Of a stretch of DNA of 8,620 nucleotides, positions 7,043 through 8,620 are shown one piece after another. The stretch covers positions 12,158-20,777 of the forward strand of contig DGYA01000015.1 in assembly GCA_002396505.1 (NCBI GenBank). The letters run 5' to 3'. Within the stretch, counting starts at the first letter, position 1; each line of letters starts with the position of its first letter. A program made the position numbers and the translations under genes. Below the pieces are notes generated by a model. That model was not told where the DNA came from, did not search any database, and saw only the letters and a program-made list of their open reading frames with translations. This DNA comes from Cyanobacteria bacterium UBA5018 (GTDB lineage: Bacteria > Cyanobacteriota > Cyanobacteriia > PCC-6307 > Cyanobiaceae).

Positions 7043-7555
7043 ATGCCTCTGGCCTTCAGCGCCAGCCAGGAACTGCAACTGAGCGTTGCCGAGCAGGTCG
7101 ATCGCCTGCCCGCCTACCTGAACAATGAAGAGCGGGTGGTCAAGGCCCTGCTGGATGCCAAGCAGCTGGAGCCGCTGGGGCCCGGTCGCTGGCGCTATAG
7201 CGTCACCCACCTGCAGCTGTTTCAACTGCAAATTCACCCGATTGTGGAGCTGTCCTGCCAGCTCGAACCGGGCAGCATCCAGTTGCAGGCCCTCGACTGC
7301 CAACTGGAGGGGCTAGGAATTGTGGACGATTTCCAGCTCAGCCTCTGCTCAAAACTCGCCGCTGGTCCCGCCGGCCTGCAGGGGGATGCCACCCTCGGGG
7401 TGCAGGTGAGTCAGCCTCCACTGCTCAAGCTGGTGCCAGCCAGGGTGCTGGAGGCCACCGGCCGCTCCCTGCTGGCGGGAATCCTGCTGAGCATCAGATC
7501 GCGGGTGGGCAGCCAACTGCTGGAAGATTTTCAGCGCTGGTGCCACGAGAGCTGA
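7043..7555 (+). CDS. DUF1997-like conserved cyanobacterial protein
   Basis: This is a 170-residue protein of unknown function. It starts MPLAFSASQELQLSVAEQ and then has a beta-rich body: RWRYSVTHLQLFQLQIHPIVEL (about 50-71), IQLQALDCQLEGLGIVDDFQLSLC, and a C-terminal helix PARVLEATGRSLLAGILLSIRSRVGSQLLEDFQRWCHES. The motif order (an LPAYLNNEERVVKALLD start, WRYSVTHLQLFQLQI strands, an R-x-G-x-x-L end) fits the DUF1997 family of cyanobacteria and plastids as I recall it. No signal peptide, transmembrane segment or catalytic motif is evident. The frame is open further upstream to 6941, but that part overlaps antisense pheA and is Arg-rich, so the ATG at 7043 is preferred. It is divergent from pheA and convergent with rnhB (82 bp gap). 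It needs a promoter within or very near the pheA start. Confidence 0.75.
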   Translation: MPLAFSASQELQLSVAEQVDRLPAYLNNEERVVKALLDAKQLEPLGPGRWRYSVTHLQLFQLQIHPIVELSCQLEPGSIQLQALDCQLEGLGIVDDFQLSLCSKLAAGPAGLQGDATLGVQVSQPPLLKLVPARVLEATGRSLLAGILLSIRSRVGSQLLEDFQRWCHES

Positions 7556-7574
7556 AGCGACCCCAGGCCCAGAA

Positions 7575-7594
7575 GCCGCTCAGCGAAAAGCGGC
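7575..7594. terminator. Weak hairpin between the convergent DUF1997-like and rnhB genes
   Basis: GCCGCT (7575-7580) pairs with AGCGGC (7589-7594) around an 8-nt loop, inside the 82-bp gap between the two convergent genes. There is no proper T-run on either strand, so a bidirectional terminator role is only suggested by position. Confidence 0.3.
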
Positions 7595-7637
7595 AGAAGC
7601 TCCCAGCGAAAAGGCTCAGAACCACAAGCCTGACTAC

Positions 7638-8279
7638 TCAGCCAGCAGTAGGGCCCGCCAGCAGCTTGCGCAGGAAGGAGCGGCGATGCAGGGGCGTGGG
7701 CCCCAGCGCCAGCAGGGTCTGGCGATGTTGGGCGGTGCCGTAGCCGGCATGGCGCTCCAGGCCGTAGCCAGGCAGGGAGAGGGCCAGCCGTCGGATCAGA
7801 GCATCGCGGCATTCCTTGGCCAGCACGCTGGCGGCGGCGATCGCCAAACAGCGGCTGTCCCCCCGCACCAGGGTCTGCTGCGCCCCATACCAGGGGCGCA
7901 GGGGCAGCACCCCATCCACCAGCACCAGCTGGGGCACCTCCGCCAACTTATGCAGAGCCCGCAGCATCGCCCGCTCGGTGGCGCTGCGGATGCCAAAGCG
8001 ATCGATCTCCGCCGCCGAGGCCTGGCCGAGCCCCCAGCCCAGGGCCCAGCGGTGGATCAAGGGCACCAGGGCGGCCCGACGCCGGGCGGTGAGCTGCTTG
8101 CTGTCGGTGAGTCCAGCCTGTTGCAAAGGCTCCGCCGCCGCCGCCGGCAGCACCACGGCGGCGGCAAACACGGGCCCAAACAGGCAACCCCTTCCCACTT
8201 CATCGATGCCGGCCAGCTTGGCGGGATCTTGGCCAGCGAAAGGCTGGGGGATAGACCCCGGGCCCAGAGCCGCTGGCAC
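7638..8279 (-). CDS. rnhB: Ribonuclease HII
   Basis: It cleaves the RNA strand of RNA-DNA hybrids and nicks at single ribonucleotides in DNA, removing misincorporated ribonucleotides and helping clear primers. It is 213 residues, of normal length. Active-site motifs are AGIDEVGRGCLFGPV (residues 23-37, acidic pair Asp26-Glu27), LTDSKQL (57-63), LVDG (120-123, Asp122), RGDSRCLAIAAASVLAK (139-155, Asp141) and the C-terminal YGLERHAGYGTAQH (172-185) with HRRSF. All four expected acidic residues are present. The start is a GTG at 8277-8279, directly abutting the TAG stop of rne (8280-8282, read on the minus strand), so the two genes are almost certainly one transcript with coupled translation. 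About 22 poorly conserved residues precede the DEVGRG block. Confidence 0.96.
   Translation of the reverse strand: MPAALGPGSIPQPFAGQDPAKLAGIDEVGRGCLFGPVFAAAVVLPAAAAEPLQQAGLTDSKQLTARRRAALVPLIHRWALGWGLGQASAAEIDRFGIRSATERAMLRALHKLAEVPQLVLVDGVLPLRPWYGAQQTLVRGDSRCLAIAAASVLAKECRDALIRRLALSLPGYGLERHAGYGTAQHRQTLLALGPTPLHRRSFLRKLLAGPTAG
7837..7844. repeat. HIP1 palindrome inside rnhB
   Basis: This is the second GCGATCGC, again in the ten-base form GGCGATCGCC (7836-7845). In rnhB it falls in the conserved segment encoding AIAAAS. Confidence 0.8.
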
Positions 8280-8620
8280 CTAGGAGGCGGCAGAGGAGCG
8301 GCGGCGGCGGCGGCGGGGTTCGCCGCTCTCGTCCAATTCCGCTTCCGGGGCCGGTTCGGGGGCCACTTCAGGGGGGGGCGCCGGCTGGCTCGGCTCCGGC
8401 GGGTGGTCGTGGGTGGGCACGGTCACCGTGAGCACGGTTTCGGGCTCACTGAACTCCGGCAGAGGCGTGATCTCAACCGTCATCTCCCTGGGCAGCTCCG
8501 GCGCTGGCGGGGAGCCGCTGGCGGGGGCCTCGTCGGCGCCATAGCCATTGGCGGAGCGGCCACCACCGCTACCGCCACTGCCACTGCCACCGCTGCCACT
8601 GCCACTGCTACTGCCGCTGC
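8280..8620 (-). CDS. rne: Ribonuclease E/G, C-terminal part only (runs off the window)
   Basis: Only the last 112 codons lie in the window. They are read from 8618 down to the TAG at 8280-8282, so the catalytic S1/DNase-I-like region is outside. The visible part is the disordered tail. It has a Ser-Gly-rich run (about 8553-8618), then a Pro/Glu-rich acidic linker (TVEITPLPEFSEPETVLTV, PEPSQPAPPPEVAPEPAPE) and the end GEPRRRRRRSSAAS. The RRRRRRSSA element is the C-terminal polyarginine motif of cyanobacterial RNase E, reported to bind polynucleotide phosphorylase. This plus the directly following rnhB makes the identification firm despite the missing catalytic domain. An ATG at 8481-8483 is internal and not a start. 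RNase E initiates mRNA decay and rRNA processing. Confidence 0.85.
   Translation of the reverse strand, partial: SGSSSGSGSGGSGSGGSGGGRSANGYGADEAPASGSPPAPELPREMTVEITPLPEFSEPETVLTVTVPTHDHPPEPSQPAPPPEVAPEPAPEAELDESGEPRRRRRRSSAAS

Noticed and set aside
7816..8283. 155-codon plus-strand frame over rnhB
   Set aside because: It is antisense to RNase HII with all its active-site motifs intact. The translation is low-complexity Ala/Ser/Arg.

Overview
The window is chromosomal DNA of a GC-rich cyanobacterium, most likely a picocyanobacterium of the Synechococcus/Cyanobium group. This rests on gene content rather than a database match. The evidence is: the order fusA-tuf-rpsJ; a tocopherol/plastoquinone-type methyltransferase that resembles Synechocystis Sll0418 as I remember it; a single-domain LON-like protein beside rpsJ; an RNase E tail ending in the cyanobacterial polyarginine motif RRRRRRSSA; and two copies of the HIP1 palindrome GCGATCGC. 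All the coding is housekeeping. I see no insertion sequence, phage, CRISPR, toxin or defence module.

Layout. Positions 1-2975 (+) hold translation elongation: the 3' five-sixths of fusA (EF-G) and a complete tuf (EF-Tu). A 601-bp gene-free stretch follows (2976-3576). It opens with a perfect 13-bp inverted repeat just after the tuf stop, and its core is a diverged tandem array with a 14-bp period, about 20 units at 3163-3441. rpsJ (S10) comes next, closed by a clear intrinsic terminator, then a LON substrate-binding-domain protein (3971-4615). A second gene-poor stretch (4616-5111) is lower in GC. It contains what looks like the C-terminal remnant of a minus-strand gene (about 4616-4864), a long imperfect hairpin and a sigma-70-type promoter candidate. 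The membrane-anchored methyltransferase follows (5112-6080, +). It converges across a short repeat-rich gap on pheA (prephenate dehydratase, minus), which is divergent from a DUF1997-like gene (7043-7555, +). That gene in turn converges on rnhB (RNase HII, minus). rnhB starts directly after the stop of rne, whose C-terminal 112 codons run off the right edge.

Functional links. fusA, tuf and rpsJ form the end of the cyanobacterial str-type ribosomal cluster. rne and rnhB form a tightly coupled RNA-processing pair (RNase E, and RNase HII for RNA in RNA-DNA hybrids). The methyltransferase and pheA both draw on chorismate-derived aromatic metabolism (prenylquinone/tocopherol head group; phenylalanine), but they are convergent, so this is proximity rather than an operon.

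The most unusual non-coding signal is the 14-bp tandem array inside a normally compact ribosomal-protein/elongation-factor cluster. I found no convincing new multi-gene system.
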